In this document: positions 8,842-16,644 of the stretch, piece after piece | Layout of the letters: the number at the start of each line of letters is the position of its first letter | How positions within the stretch are numbered: position 1 is the first letter of the stretch | NCBI RefSeq assembly: GCF_005925345.1 | Contig: NZ_SSHJ01000006.1 | Location: 1 to 64,000, forward strand | Source of the DNA: Pedobacter ureilyticus | GTDB taxonomy: Bacteria > Bacteroidota > Bacteroidia > Sphingobacteriales > Sphingobacteriaceae | Direction of reading: 5' to 3' | DNA length: 64,000 bases | The notes under the pieces: generated by a model | Databases searched by the model: none | The model's input: the letters and a program-made list of their open reading frames with translations, nothing else | What the model was told of the DNA's origin: nothing | Translations under genes and position numbers: made by a program

Positions 8842-9192
8842 TTAGTTTAGCTTTATTTTTTTTGGATCGTTAACTATAATCTGTAGCTTTTCTTTGTAAA
8901 GTGTAACCGTACCTATAACACATACCCTCTTCTTACTAAATATCTCCACCGGATCCTTTTCAAATTTGGCTCTATCTGCTTTAAATACCACCACGGTAAT
9001 TACCTCTTTAGGAAATGCACCACCCAAATTCAATAAACTTAGGTTTTCCAGACTACGCGAGCTGTAAACCGAATCGCAAAGCTCCACCTCTTTACCAACG
9101 TAGTTAACCGCCTCTTTAGCTGATACTTTAACTTGGCTCTTAGCAGCGATAGTCCCAACACAAAACATGAGGGTTACAATTAGTTTTTTCAT
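8842..9192 (-). CDS. Small exported protein, possibly OB-fold-like
   Basis: A 116-residue protein with a signal peptide (cleavage near AAKSQ). The mature domain has alternating strands (KEVELCDSVYSS, ITVVVFKADRAKF, KRVCVIGTVTLYKEKLQIIV). The pattern GxVxxYKxKxQIIV is typical of small OB-fold domains seen in Bacteroidota periplasmic proteins. Two Cys residues could form a disulfide. Function unknown. It is monocistronic on the minus strand, downstream of the OmpA pseudogene. Confidence 0.7.
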   Translation of the reverse strand: MKKLIVTLMFCVGTIAAKSQVKVSAKEAVNYVGKEVELCDSVYSSRSLENLSLLNLGGAFPKEVITVVVFKADRAKFEKDPVEIFSKKRVCVIGTVTLYKEKLQIIVNDPKKIKLN

Positions 9193-9300
9193 GCGCCGAA
9201 GATACTAATTACAACCAAAAGTGCTAAAGAAATGAAATAATTATCGATTGAATTTTCTGCAGCAACAAGTTAATGATTGCTTAAAATTAAATTATTACAA

Positions 9301-9338
9301 GCAAAACCGCAATGTCGATAATGACATTGGGGTTCTGC
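9301..9338. repeat. Imperfect inverted repeat
   Basis: Arms 9301-9316 and 9323-9338 pair over most of 16 positions around a GATAAT loop. It lies between the OmpA pseudogene and the small exported protein gene. No T-tract follows on either strand, so a terminator role is only possible, not clear. Confidence 0.4.
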
Positions 9339-9393
9339 AAAGAATGTTGTAATTCTTATCAGATTGAGTTTAGCCGAGAACTGCCAAAAAAAC

Positions 9394-9941
9394 CTACTGC
9401 TTTACAATCTTAAACTCTGTTCTTCTATTCAGCTGATGATCTGCTTCGCTACATTTCACACCGTTGGTACATTTGTTAACTGGTACACTCTCGCCGTAAC
9501 CTTTGGCTGTAATCCTGCTTTTTTCTATACCTCTATCTATAATATATTGTACGGCAGAATTTGCTCTACTTTGCGATAGCCATTGGTTGTATTGGTCTTT
9601 TCCTCTGCTATCGGTATGCGAACCTAGTTCTACCCAAATGGTTGGATTTTCTTTCATAATCGCTACCAACTTATCTAACTCCACAGCGGCGTCTTTTCTG
9701 ATATTAGACTTATCAAAGTCATACCTGCCGTAGCAGTACTACCGGTCGCTAAGCTCCATGTAGTTGTATTAACTAAATTAACCCTCGGAAACAATAAACC
9801 TTTGCTGCTACTTTCCAGTTCTAGGATGGCAGCTTTATTGATTACCGTCGGATTATCTCCAATCTTTACTTGTGCGTAAGCAAACTGAGCGCTTACTGTA
9901 AATGTGAAACACCATACAATTAATTGTAAATTTTTTTTCAT
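9394..9941 (-). pseudogene. Chimeric pseudogene: exported-protein N-terminus joined out of frame to an OmpA C-terminal domain
   Basis: The 5' part (from 9941) encodes a signal peptide and the start of a Bacteroidota exported protein (VKIGDNPTVINKAAILELES, then LLFPRVNL). That reading ends at a stop near 9675. A second frame enters at YDFDKSNIRKDAAVELDKL and continues to the stop at 9394 as an OmpA peptidoglycan-binding domain (VELGSHTDSRG, then LSQSRANSAVQYI and GYGES). The OmpA part lacks its own signal and barrel. The frame break lies at the join of the two, which looks like a deletion junction. Neither product should be functional as it stands. Confidence 0.75.
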
Positions 9942-10427
9942 ATGTTTTAGTTAAGGGATAAGTAGACACCAACTATTAAAACCAAAAGTTGTACCGAGAA
10001 AAAAAAATAGTTATTTAAACAGATTTGAGCATTTGAGCATTAATAAATTTCAAGTAGTGTTATTTTAATTCCCCATTGCGAGCAACACATTCCTCAATAA
10101 CACCAAACCAAATTAGTAAAAAAAATATAACAAACAACAAGAAAATGTAAATTATTTGCATTTTAATAGAAAAATATAAATTGAAAATGCAATTCATTAT
10201 CACAAAGCGCAGTCTATAAACAATTTTACTATATACTGTATATCAGCTACAACCAGTATATCTAAAAAAGACGACAACAAAAGTCTCTAAAAAACAGCAA
10301 GAAAGTTTAGAACTTCGAAGCCCTTTAAATGCTAGATACAAACCGATTTAAAACAATTCTTTGAAATGCTTGTTTAAATTCACGAAATATCTATTTAACT
10401 TTATCAAAAACAGCCACTACGCTACCT
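9942..10427. other. Gene-free AT-rich stretch
   Basis: Nearly 490 bases between divergent features. Stops are frequent in all frames. A short direct repeat (TTTGAGCA twice near 10024-10038) is the only structure noted. It should hold the promoter of the receiver gene at 10428. Confidence 0.4.
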
Positions 10428-10790
10428 ATGAAAAAACGCATACTTACCATTGAAGACGACCCTGATATTCTTGAAATACTAAATATTATTTTTGAAGAAG
10501 AAGACTACGAAATTGTATCCAATAGCAAAGGCATGTCTGTAGATGAAGTAGCACTTGCTCATCCAGATTTGGTGCTTTTAGATGTAAGAATAGTAGGCTT
10601 TAACAAAACTGGAGCTCAATTGTGCGAAGAGTTAAAAGCTTTTGCAGCGACAAGCCACCTCCCTGTAATTTTGCTTTCTGCAGAACGGAACTTGGAACAA
10701 ATGGCAACCGCATGTGGCGCAGATGCCTATATTTCTAAACCATTCGACATCAATGGACTGCTCAGCGTAATCAATAAATTCACCTCCTAA
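10428..10790 (+). CDS. Stand-alone receiver-domain response regulator
   Basis: A 120-residue single-domain CheY-like protein. The acidic pocket is E9/D10/D11, the phosphoacceptor is D52 in LVLLDVRI, and the conserved lysine is K104 in YISKPFD. After D52 the usual MPxxDG is replaced by a longer RIVGFNKTGAQLC loop. There is no output domain, so it must act by protein contact or as a phosphate relay. It is followed 29 bases later by a YciE-like gene on the same strand, a likely two-gene operon. Confidence 0.92.
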   Translation: MKKRILTIEDDPDILEILNIIFEEEDYEIVSNSKGMSVDEVALAHPDLVLLDVRIVGFNKTGAQLCEELKAFAATSHLPVILLSAERNLEQMATACGADAYISKPFDINGLLSVINKFTS

Positions 10791-10819
10791 TTAAACCTCG
10801 TAAAAACCTTTGGCAGCCT

Positions 10820-11317
10820 ATGAACTTAGACCGCGAAAAACTAGAAGTCTTCTTTATCGAACACTTAGACAAGATTTACTGTGCAAAACAGCATCTCATT
10901 ACTCATTTACCGCAACTGGTAGAAAAAGCAAACTTTTCTGATCTGAAAGATGCAATCATCAACACGATAGAAAACGTAAAAACGGAAATTACCAGAATGG
11001 ATATGATTTATGAATTGATGGACGTTACCTATTCTGATTGCGCAACCAAGGGGCTTATCGGCTTTGTCGAAGACGCTTTCGTTGCCATAGAACGACAAGG
11101 CCCAGACGTAGAACTCAGAGATCTTTCTAGTTTGTTCTACCTCCAAAATATAGAAAGTGTGGAGATGGCTTCGTTCCAAATTTTGCAGATGACAGCTGTG
11201 AAGCTTGAAAACAAGCAGATCGGAAAGCTTTTGAAAGAAAATTACGAACAAGCGAAATCTAATCGAACTTTGTTGCTTTTAATCGCAAGCAAATATATCA
11301 TCTCTGACTTAGGCTAA
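10820..11317 (+). CDS. YciE/DUF892-like ferritin-fold protein
   Basis: A 165-residue all-helical protein. The opening FFIEHLDKIYCAKQHL and the four-helix spacing match YciE/YciF (DUF892) proteins, which are ferritin-like and stress-associated. Compared with the family pattern I remember, several acidic or His positions look altered (AKQ for AEQ in helix 1, ESVE for EHYE in helix 3), so a diiron centre is doubtful. It follows a stand-alone receiver gene and overlaps the convergent kinase gene by 4 bases at the 3' end. Assignment is moderate; function unknown. Confidence 0.7.
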   Translation: MNLDREKLEVFFIEHLDKIYCAKQHLITHLPQLVEKANFSDLKDAIINTIENVKTEITRMDMIYELMDVTYSDCATKGLIGFVEDAFVAIERQGPDVELRDLSSLFYLQNIESVEMASFQILQMTAVKLENKQIGKLLKENYEQAKSNRTLLLLIASKYIISDLG

Positions 11318-12090
11318 ACCGGGCAAGAAATATCGAACTTAAATCCATTACCAATACTGGTATGTATTTGGTGCGAAGCGTTGACGATTTGCAACCGGCT
11401 TTGTATGTTCTGCATCCCTATTCCTGTTCTTTTTTCCAACACTTCAAGGTCAAAACCCTTGCCGTTGTCTTGGTAACAGATATCAAAATTAATTCGCTTT
11501 TTAAAAGAAATGTTTATTTCTGTGGCATCGGCATGTTTAATGGTGTTGTCAATGAGTTGTGTAAGCACCCTAAACAACGCCAATGCTGTTTTTTCCGGCA
11601 ACTGCAACTCATCTACATCCTCGTCTTGAGTTATCGAAATTTTAATTTTACCTGTATTGTTGATGAGCGTAACAAAAGCTTCTATGGTGCTAAAAAGGCC
11701 AAAAACAGCCAATCCTGGCGGAGACAGATCATGCGAAATATGTCTTACATCTGCAACCATCTTATCAATAAGTTGTTTGGCCTCGCTTAGCACTTCTTCT
11801 TGATCTTTTGGCAAATGATTGCGAAGAGAATTTAACATCAGTTTAATTGCCGAAAGCGTACCCCCTATCTCATCATGAAGGTCTTGGCCAATTCTTTTAC
11901 GTTCTACCTCCTGCGAATCGATTACTGCATTAAGCAGTTCCTTTTGCTGGGTAATTTGGGTTTCTTGTAACTGTCTTTTCTGTTTCCAAACTACACTTTG
12001 GTTGCGGATATAAAAAAGCAAAAACGAGGCGACTAAAACGAGTAATAAAACCACACCATAAAAAATCAACAGGTATATATTATCAATCAT
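11314..12090 (-). CDS. NarL-type sensor histidine kinase (HisKA_3)
   Basis: A 258-residue kinase with one N-terminal membrane helix (residues 5-28), a short coiled linker, and HisKA_3 with phosphoacceptor H72 in IGQDLHDEIGGTLSAI. The HATPase domain follows (LIDNTIKHA N-box, then DNGKGFD and GIGMQNIQSR). There is no sensor domain of its own. The gene for a polytopic membrane protein ends 8 bases upstream, so the two probably form a split receptor-kinase. The likely partner regulator is the LuxR-type gene at 13460. Confidence 0.93.
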   Translation of the reverse strand: MIDNIYLLIFYGVVLLLVLVASFLLFYIRNQSVVWKQKRQLQETQITQQKELLNAVIDSQEVERKRIGQDLHDEIGGTLSAIKLMLNSLRNHLPKDQEEVLSEAKQLIDKMVADVRHISHDLSPPGLAVFGLFSTIEAFVTLINNTGKIKISITQDEDVDELQLPEKTALALFRVLTQLIDNTIKHADATEINISFKKRINFDICYQDNGKGFDLEVLEKRTGIGMQNIQSRLQIVNASHQIHTSIGNGFKFDISCPV

Positions 12091-12098
12091 TATTATCG

Positions 12099-12779
12099 CT
12101 ATTTATGAGCAACAGTTTGCAAATCATCCATATTTGTCGCTGTGTTTCTTCCCTCTCGTTTTATCAAGCTAAACCCCCTAGCAAATGCCAAATACATTAC
12201 TAGAGATAAAGTAGCATTCACCTTCCAAACTACATCATTTAACTCTTTATTCTTACTTACCAGTATCAAATAATTAGATGATGCGAAAATGATAAAAGCA
12301 ATTGGAAAATAGATCATAATCCCTATGCTAAACCAACTATTGGGCTTGTTTATCCAGTCCTCAATAAAATTGCTTCTATAAAAATAAAGCAAACATAAAA
12401 AGGTCAGCAATAATGCTTCTAAAGGCCTTGTATGCGTGTTAAAAGTAAAAATATCTTGTATAAACGTAAAGTTAACAATGCAAAGAAGTGGAAAAACTAT
12501 AATTAGAAAAGCAATTATTCTTTTAGTTTCTTTTTCGATAAAGATGATCCTAAAATAATTTAAGATTAGCGTTGCTTCTACAATTGTATAAACGTGCAAT
12601 AATGGTAAATTCCGCATTTTAAATTTAAGCACCATAACTATCGCTACCAGATTAATTAAACCAGACAAGAGCAAATAAAAAAGGATAGACTTAGCTGCCG
12701 AATCTGAACTTTTATACTTGTAAAGCCCTATCGAAATAGGGATCAGTATGCTAAGAGGAACAACGTAGGTAAGATACAT
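12099..12779 (-). CDS. Polytopic membrane protein, candidate sensor partner of the kinase
   Basis: A 226-residue protein with about seven hydrophobic helices (starting VVPLSILIPISIGL, ending VNATLSLVMYLAFARGF) and a short basic cytoplasmic tail. I do not recognise a named family, but the layout resembles seven-helix input domains fused to kinases in Bacteroidota. Here it is a separate gene 8 bases before a kinase that lacks an input domain, which suggests it supplies the sensing part. This role is inferred from position only. Confidence 0.75.
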   Translation of the reverse strand: MYLTYVVPLSILIPISIGLYKYKSSDSAAKSILFYLLLSGLINLVAIVMVLKFKMRNLPLLHVYTIVEATLILNYFRIIFIEKETKRIIAFLIIVFPLLCIVNFTFIQDIFTFNTHTRPLEALLLTFLCLLYFYRSNFIEDWINKPNSWFSIGIMIYFPIAFIIFASSNYLILVSKNKELNDVVWKVNATLSLVMYLAFARGFSLIKREGRNTATNMDDLQTVAHK

Positions 12780-12789
12780 AAATATTAAA

Positions 12790-12823
12790 AATTATTACTA
12801 GGCCGTTATGACTAGTAATAATT
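12790..12823 (-). terminator. Inverted repeat, possible weak terminator or attenuator
   Basis: Perfect 12-base AT-rich arms (12790-12801 and 12812-12823) with a 10-base loop. It lies 13 bases after the stop of the small gene at 12837 and before the membrane protein gene on the same strand, so it could reduce read-through within the cluster. Confidence 0.5.
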
Positions 12824-12836
12824 ATATATGATTGAA

Positions 12837-13244
12837 TTATGGAACGTATAATGGACTTTCTTCATCACAAGAATCGGGGCAGGGTTTAGTGAAATCATAG
12901 ATATCGCTATCTTCCTCTTCCCCTAGCCCATTAGTATGGGCTACAATATCAGCACCCGCCAAATCTACTGGCACTATCAATGCAGTAACATCATCGGGCA
13001 AATCTTGGTCGCTTTCTTTAACAGCAAAATATGCCCTAACGCCAGTTAACGAATTGCGGATATTCCCATGCTCGTCTAGATCTTGAAACTTTTCGATAAT
13101 GGCCATCAAATCGGCTATGGGAATAAAAACGGCTCTTGGAATATTAGCTTCTGGTACTTGGTTAATTAATTGATCGCGAAAACGGGTAACACGATCAATG
13201 GCCTCCTGAAGAGGTACGGTAGGAACAGTAATTCTTGATTTCAT
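12837..13244 (-). CDS. Small soluble protein with a C-terminal CPxxCD motif
   Basis: A 135-residue protein without signal or membrane segment. The N-terminal part is helical and begins TVPLQEAIDRVTRFRDQL. The middle holds GVRAYFAVKESD and TALIVPVD, reading as an alpha/beta core. The acidic C-terminus ends PCPDSCDEESPLYVP, where the two Cys could bind a metal. I recognise no named family. It is the first gene of the minus-strand cluster with the membrane protein and kinase, and divergent from the regulator at 13460, so it may be part of that signalling module. Confidence 0.75.
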   Translation of the reverse strand: MKSRITVPTVPLQEAIDRVTRFRDQLINQVPEANIPRAVFIPIADLMAIIEKFQDLDEHGNIRNSLTGVRAYFAVKESDQDLPDDVTALIVPVDLAGADIVAHTNGLGEEEDSDIYDFTKPCPDSCDEESPLYVP

Positions 13245-13459
13245 CTTCTAAATTTTAAGACTTATTTTAGCACTATAAGTTTTGTTGTTGGTTATTTTGT
13301 CCGAATGTAAGAAAAAAGAAGATATTTGTAAAAGCTATGAGGACATGTTAATTTACTAAAATCTACAAATTAATACGCCAAACCAATAAATTCAGCCAAA
13401 TTTTATCGAAAGCATAGTAACATCACACATATTTAAACTAAAAAATAGACGCTTAGTAA

Positions 13460-14128
13460 ATGACAATCAATGTTGCAATAGCAGATGACCAAAGATTATT
13501 CAGGAAAGGAATGATTGCTCTTGTGAATTCATTTGAAAATGTTAAAATTATTTTCGAAGCTGAAAATGGAAAGCAATTGATATCCTTACTCGATTCGGAG
13601 TCGGTAAAGCCCAATATCATTCTTCTTGATCTTTCTATGCCAGAAATGAATGGCTTAGAAGCGCTAAAAATCATCAAGGAAAACCATCCATCTGTTGGTG
13701 TAATTATCTTAACTATCCATGAAGCCGAACATCATGTCTTAGCTACCATACAGGCTGGTGCAAATGGTTATTTAGCCAAAAATGCGGAACCCGAAGAAGT
13801 GGAGAAGGCAATTAGAGAAGTAGCTAAAAACGATTTCTATTTTACTTTACCAATGTTGGAGATTATGCGAAAGGGCTTAAGCAAAAAACCGCAACCGCTA
13901 AGCCTAAACCAAAACGAAGACCTGCTTACCAATAGAGAGAAAGAAGTACTACAGCTGATCTGCAAACAATTTAGCAGCATAGAGATTGGCGAAAAACTAT
14001 TTTTAAGCAAAAGAACTGTGGAAGGGCACCGAAATAATTTGTTAACCAAAACTGGAAGCAGAAATACCGCCGGCTTGGTACTCTATGCATTAAAGCACAA
14101 ACTTATTGAGGTTAATGAACTGGGGTAA
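13460..14128 (+). CDS. NarL/FixJ-family response regulator
   Basis: A 222-residue regulator. The receiver domain (residues 3-120) has D9/D10 in the pocket, phosphoacceptor D57 in IILLDLSMPEMNG, and a conserved Lys in YLAKNAEP. A LuxR-type helix-turn-helix occupies about residues 152-215 (LTNREKEVLQLI, then LFLSKRTVEGHRNNL). It is divergent from the CPxxC gene cluster that encodes a HisKA_3 kinase, the kinase class that normally pairs with this regulator type, so a cognate pair is likely. Confidence 0.95.
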   Translation: MTINVAIADDQRLFRKGMIALVNSFENVKIIFEAENGKQLISLLDSESVKPNIILLDLSMPEMNGLEALKIIKENHPSVGVIILTIHEAEHHVLATIQAGANGYLAKNAEPEEVEKAIREVAKNDFYFTLPMLEIMRKGLSKKPQPLSLNQNEDLLTNREKEVLQLICKQFSSIEIGEKLFLSKRTVEGHRNNLLTKTGSRNTAGLVLYALKHKLIEVNELG

Positions 14129-14296
14129 CCTATACAAACCTAATAGTTAAACCGAGTAAAACTACGTACCAGACCAAGTGGTTTTACCTGTTTTACATTC
14201 TACGCAAAAAAGCGCTGAGCATTCCATCTCTTTTTTTGTCACTTAGTGGTATTGAAATTAACCACGCTCAACTAACGACAATTAAAGAAATATAGA

Positions 14297-14830
14297 ATGA
14301 CCCAATGCTTTTCTTATTTAATGAGTGAACAAGTAGACGAAACAGCCCTTTTTAATACCTTATTTGCCGATGCGAACGAATTTTCTAACTTGTCAAAAGA
14401 AGTTTTTCCGACCATAAAAACGCTCTTAAAACTTTGTGCAGAACATGGCATTTTCTTAAAAATTATTAACAGATCTACTGTAGTACGCAGGTGTTTAATC
14501 AGCGATCTTGGATTTGATATTACCGCTGCTTATGAAGGCACAGAAAACTTGACCAACCTCGCATACTACAATTTCGGTTTGGCGTTTGGCATCGGGATAT
14601 ATGAAAAAACCGCTTTTGGGCAACTCAAATATGTAGACCACAAAATACTGTATAACAAGGTAGGCAAAATTGGCGAATCGATAGGTTTAACATGGGCCGG
14701 AAACCATCCATTTTTATCTAATTTAAGATATTTTGAACTGCGCCCACATTGGGCAAAAAACATGAGCGATAAGGAAATGATGAACGAACTGTATCGCAGA
14801 AAAAATGCTAAACTCAATCTATTGACATAA
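14297..14830 (+). CDS. M15-peptidase-like protein lacking zinc and catalytic residues
   Basis: A 177-residue protein with no signal peptide. Residues 35-150 follow the layout of M15-family endolysin-type peptidases (L-alanyl-D-glutamate or D-Ala-D-Ala). The key motif normally SxHNFGLAFDIG reads AYYNFGLAFGIG (89-100), so the zinc His is Y91 and the zinc Asp is G98. The motif normally GLEWGGxW...DxPHF reads GLTWAGNH...NLRYF (130-146), so the catalytic Asp is N142 and the last zinc His is Y145. The fold signals remain while all four key residues are gone, so it is probably a pseudoenzyme. It lies 168 bases after the LuxR-type regulator and has its own terminator. Confidence 0.7.
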   Translation: MTQCFSYLMSEQVDETALFNTLFADANEFSNLSKEVFPTIKTLLKLCAEHGIFLKIINRSTVVRRCLISDLGFDITAAYEGTENLTNLAYYNFGLAFGIGIYEKTAFGQLKYVDHKILYNKVGKIGESIGLTWAGNHPFLSNLRYFELRPHWAKNMSDKEMMNELYRRKNAKLNLLT

Positions 14831-14877
14831 AAAATTTGGTTAAATTAGTTCTCAATTAAAGCCAATAATAGGCCGGC

Positions 14878-14911
14878 AAAGCTTCTGGGGTTCAGAAGCT
14901 TTTGCTTTTTT
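14878..14911 (+). terminator. Rho-independent terminator
   Basis: A perfect 10-base stem (14878-14887 with 14893-14902) with a 5-base loop, followed by a T-rich run ending at 14911. It lies 47 bases after the stop of the M15-like gene and may also serve the convergent MscS gene. Confidence 0.8.
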
Positions 14912-15001
14912 GGGCAAACCGCTTTAACACCTAAAAATTGCTCCAAGGGATTACAATAAATTATATTCAAATAAAAATTAGGCAATACTTAAATCGGCCT
15001 A

Positions 15002-16060
15002 CTATTGCATTAGCACCCTTGTTTTGGGCAGTTCGTGCTGCGCATTGGCTTTAATAAACGTGAGCAATTGCTCTCTTACCTCACAACGCAGATCAAAAGC
15101 TTCGCCAGAGTCTCTAGCACTTACCAAGGCTCGCAACTCTACCACATTTTCTTTGATATCGGTTACCTGAAGTATTCCTACCCTTTGATCCCACAAACTA
15201 GAATTGGCTAACAACCGCTCCAGTTCGGCTCTTAGCGCATCTACAGAAAATGTGGGATCTACATAGAAAAAGGCGGTACCCAAAATTTCGGAAGTATTAC
15301 GAGTCCAATTTTGAAAGGGTTGCTCAATAAAGTAATTGATGGGCAGTATCAGCCTGCGCTGATCCCAAATATTAAGCACCACGTAAGTAAGCGTAATCTC
15401 TTCTACCCGTCCCCACTCGCCCTCCACTACCAAGACATCATCTATACGTATGGGCTGCGTAAAAGCAATTTGAAGGCCTGCCAAAAAGTTACCCAACGAT
15501 TTTTGAGCCGCAAATCCAATAATGATACCCCCTATACCCACACCCGTAAGCAAACCTGCGCCTATTTTCCTTACGCCATCAAAACTAAGCAGTATAATAG
15601 ACACCGCCACAATAACCACCAGCGATACGGCCACTTTCCTTACAAACTGTAACTGCGTCCTTATCTTACGCTCTTTTAAGTTATCGGCTTTTTCTAACTT
15701 ATAGGTGTGGTAAACAAAATCTTCCAAAACCTTTAGCATATTGATCAACAAGTAGGCAAATGAAACTACCAAAAGCATATCCAGCCAACGCCTTACCCCC
15801 TGTACAATAGCAATATCTATCTCAAAATAAGGCAAAAAAGCATTGATAAAAAAAAGAGGCAACAAAAAATTGAGCGGACTGCTCAGGTGTTTCAAAAAAG
15901 AATGGATTATAGAGTAATCACTTTCTTTATTCGTTTTCTTAATGACAAAAGTGAGGATCCATTTAAAAATCAACGTAATTAAGGTAATAAACAAACACAG
16001 CATTAAAATCTTTACCCATTGCGGCCATTGATTATCAACAATTGTGATGAGATCTTTCAT
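15002..16060 (-). CDS. MscS-family mechanosensitive channel
   Basis: A 352-residue membrane protein. Four N-terminal helices span about residues 15-160. The pore helix follows (GAGLLTGVGIGGIIIGFAAQ, then KSLGNFLAGLQIAFTQPI), the signature of MscS TM3. The beta domain continues with IRIDDVLVVEGEWGRVEEI and the C-terminal domain reaches residue 350. The channel opens under membrane tension during osmotic downshock. It is monocistronic on the minus strand. Confidence 0.93.
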   Translation of the reverse strand: MKDLITIVDNQWPQWVKILMLCLFITLITLIFKWILTFVIKKTNKESDYSIIHSFLKHLSSPLNFLLPLFFINAFLPYFEIDIAIVQGVRRWLDMLLVVSFAYLLINMLKVLEDFVYHTYKLEKADNLKERKIRTQLQFVRKVAVSLVVIVAVSIILLSFDGVRKIGAGLLTGVGIGGIIIGFAAQKSLGNFLAGLQIAFTQPIRIDDVLVVEGEWGRVEEITLTYVVLNIWDQRRLILPINYFIEQPFQNWTRNTSEILGTAFFYVDPTFSVDALRAELERLLANSSLWDQRVGILQVTDIKENVVELRALVSARDSGEAFDLRCEVREQLLTFIKANAQHELPKTRVLMQ

Positions 16061-16367
16061 AAAAGGTATTTAAAAATTTACGTTAAGATAAGTTGCGGAT
16101 TAACTACAGTTGCAGTACCGGTACTATTAATAAAGTAACGCGAGTTAATAATGTTTTAATTAATCGAAATTACCAACACTGACATAGCAGCCATTGCTAC
16201 ACAGAAAAATAAACGGCGAAACTGTGTGTAGAATAAGTATTGGGACGCATAACATCAATTTGTCTAAAAACCTAAATCTCATCACTGAGAATTGAATATT
16301 CAAGAAACATCTAAGACAAGTATCCGAATGAAAATCTCAGTTTGGGGTTTTTAGAAAGTTTGATGTT
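16061..16367. other. Gene-free stretch upstream of the IS3 remnant
   Basis: No coding frame is supported. The last 117 bases are bounded by an inverted repeat (listed separately). The first 190 bases show no structure I can name and should hold the MscS promoter. Confidence 0.4.
16251..16367. repeat. Imperfect inverted repeat next to the IS3 remnant
   Basis: Arms 16251-16272 and 16346-16367 match at 19 of 22 positions (AACATCAA....TCTAAAAACC). The inner sequence also pairs weakly (CACTGAGA near 16283 with TCTCAG near 16336). It directly abuts the transposase fragment, so it may be the ends of a small non-autonomous element or a leftover of insertion-sequence termini. Confidence 0.45.
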
Positions 16368-16580
16368 TTGAACCTTAGCGAAGAACAGATGGAGATCAGG
16401 AGGCTGAAAAAGGTACTGAAGAATGCCGAACTGGAGCGTGATATCCTAAAAAACGCGGTAGGCATCTTTTTTTTCCAAGGGAGATGGGAGATATACAGAT
16501 GTATAGCTGATCACAGGGCAATCTATCCTATTGAAAAGATATTGTTATTTTTTGGGATCAGCAGCAGCTCCTATTACTAG
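16368..16580 (+). mobile_element. IS3-family transposase remnant (OrfA end fused to OrfB start)
   Basis: An open stretch of about 70 codons. It begins with the OrfA leucine-zipper end (EEQMEIRRLKKVLKNAELER, then DILKNAVGIFF) and runs on in the same frame into the OrfB start (YRCIADHRAIYPIEKIL, then FGISSSSYY) before a stop. The helix-turn-helix of OrfA and the DDE catalytic domain of OrfB are absent. It is a dead fragment. Intact IS3 elements use a -1 frameshift between OrfA and OrfB, which this copy does not need. Confidence 0.8.
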
Positions 16581-16644
16581 TGTTAAAACAGTATTGGTCA
16601 AAACCGTACCGAGGTCGCTTCAATCATCACATAGCGCAACCTGA

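Noticed and set aside
8676..8873. Open frame across the 8669 hairpin
   Set aside because: It lies in a repeat-like block and overlaps the end of the minus-strand gene at 8842; composition is not protein-like.
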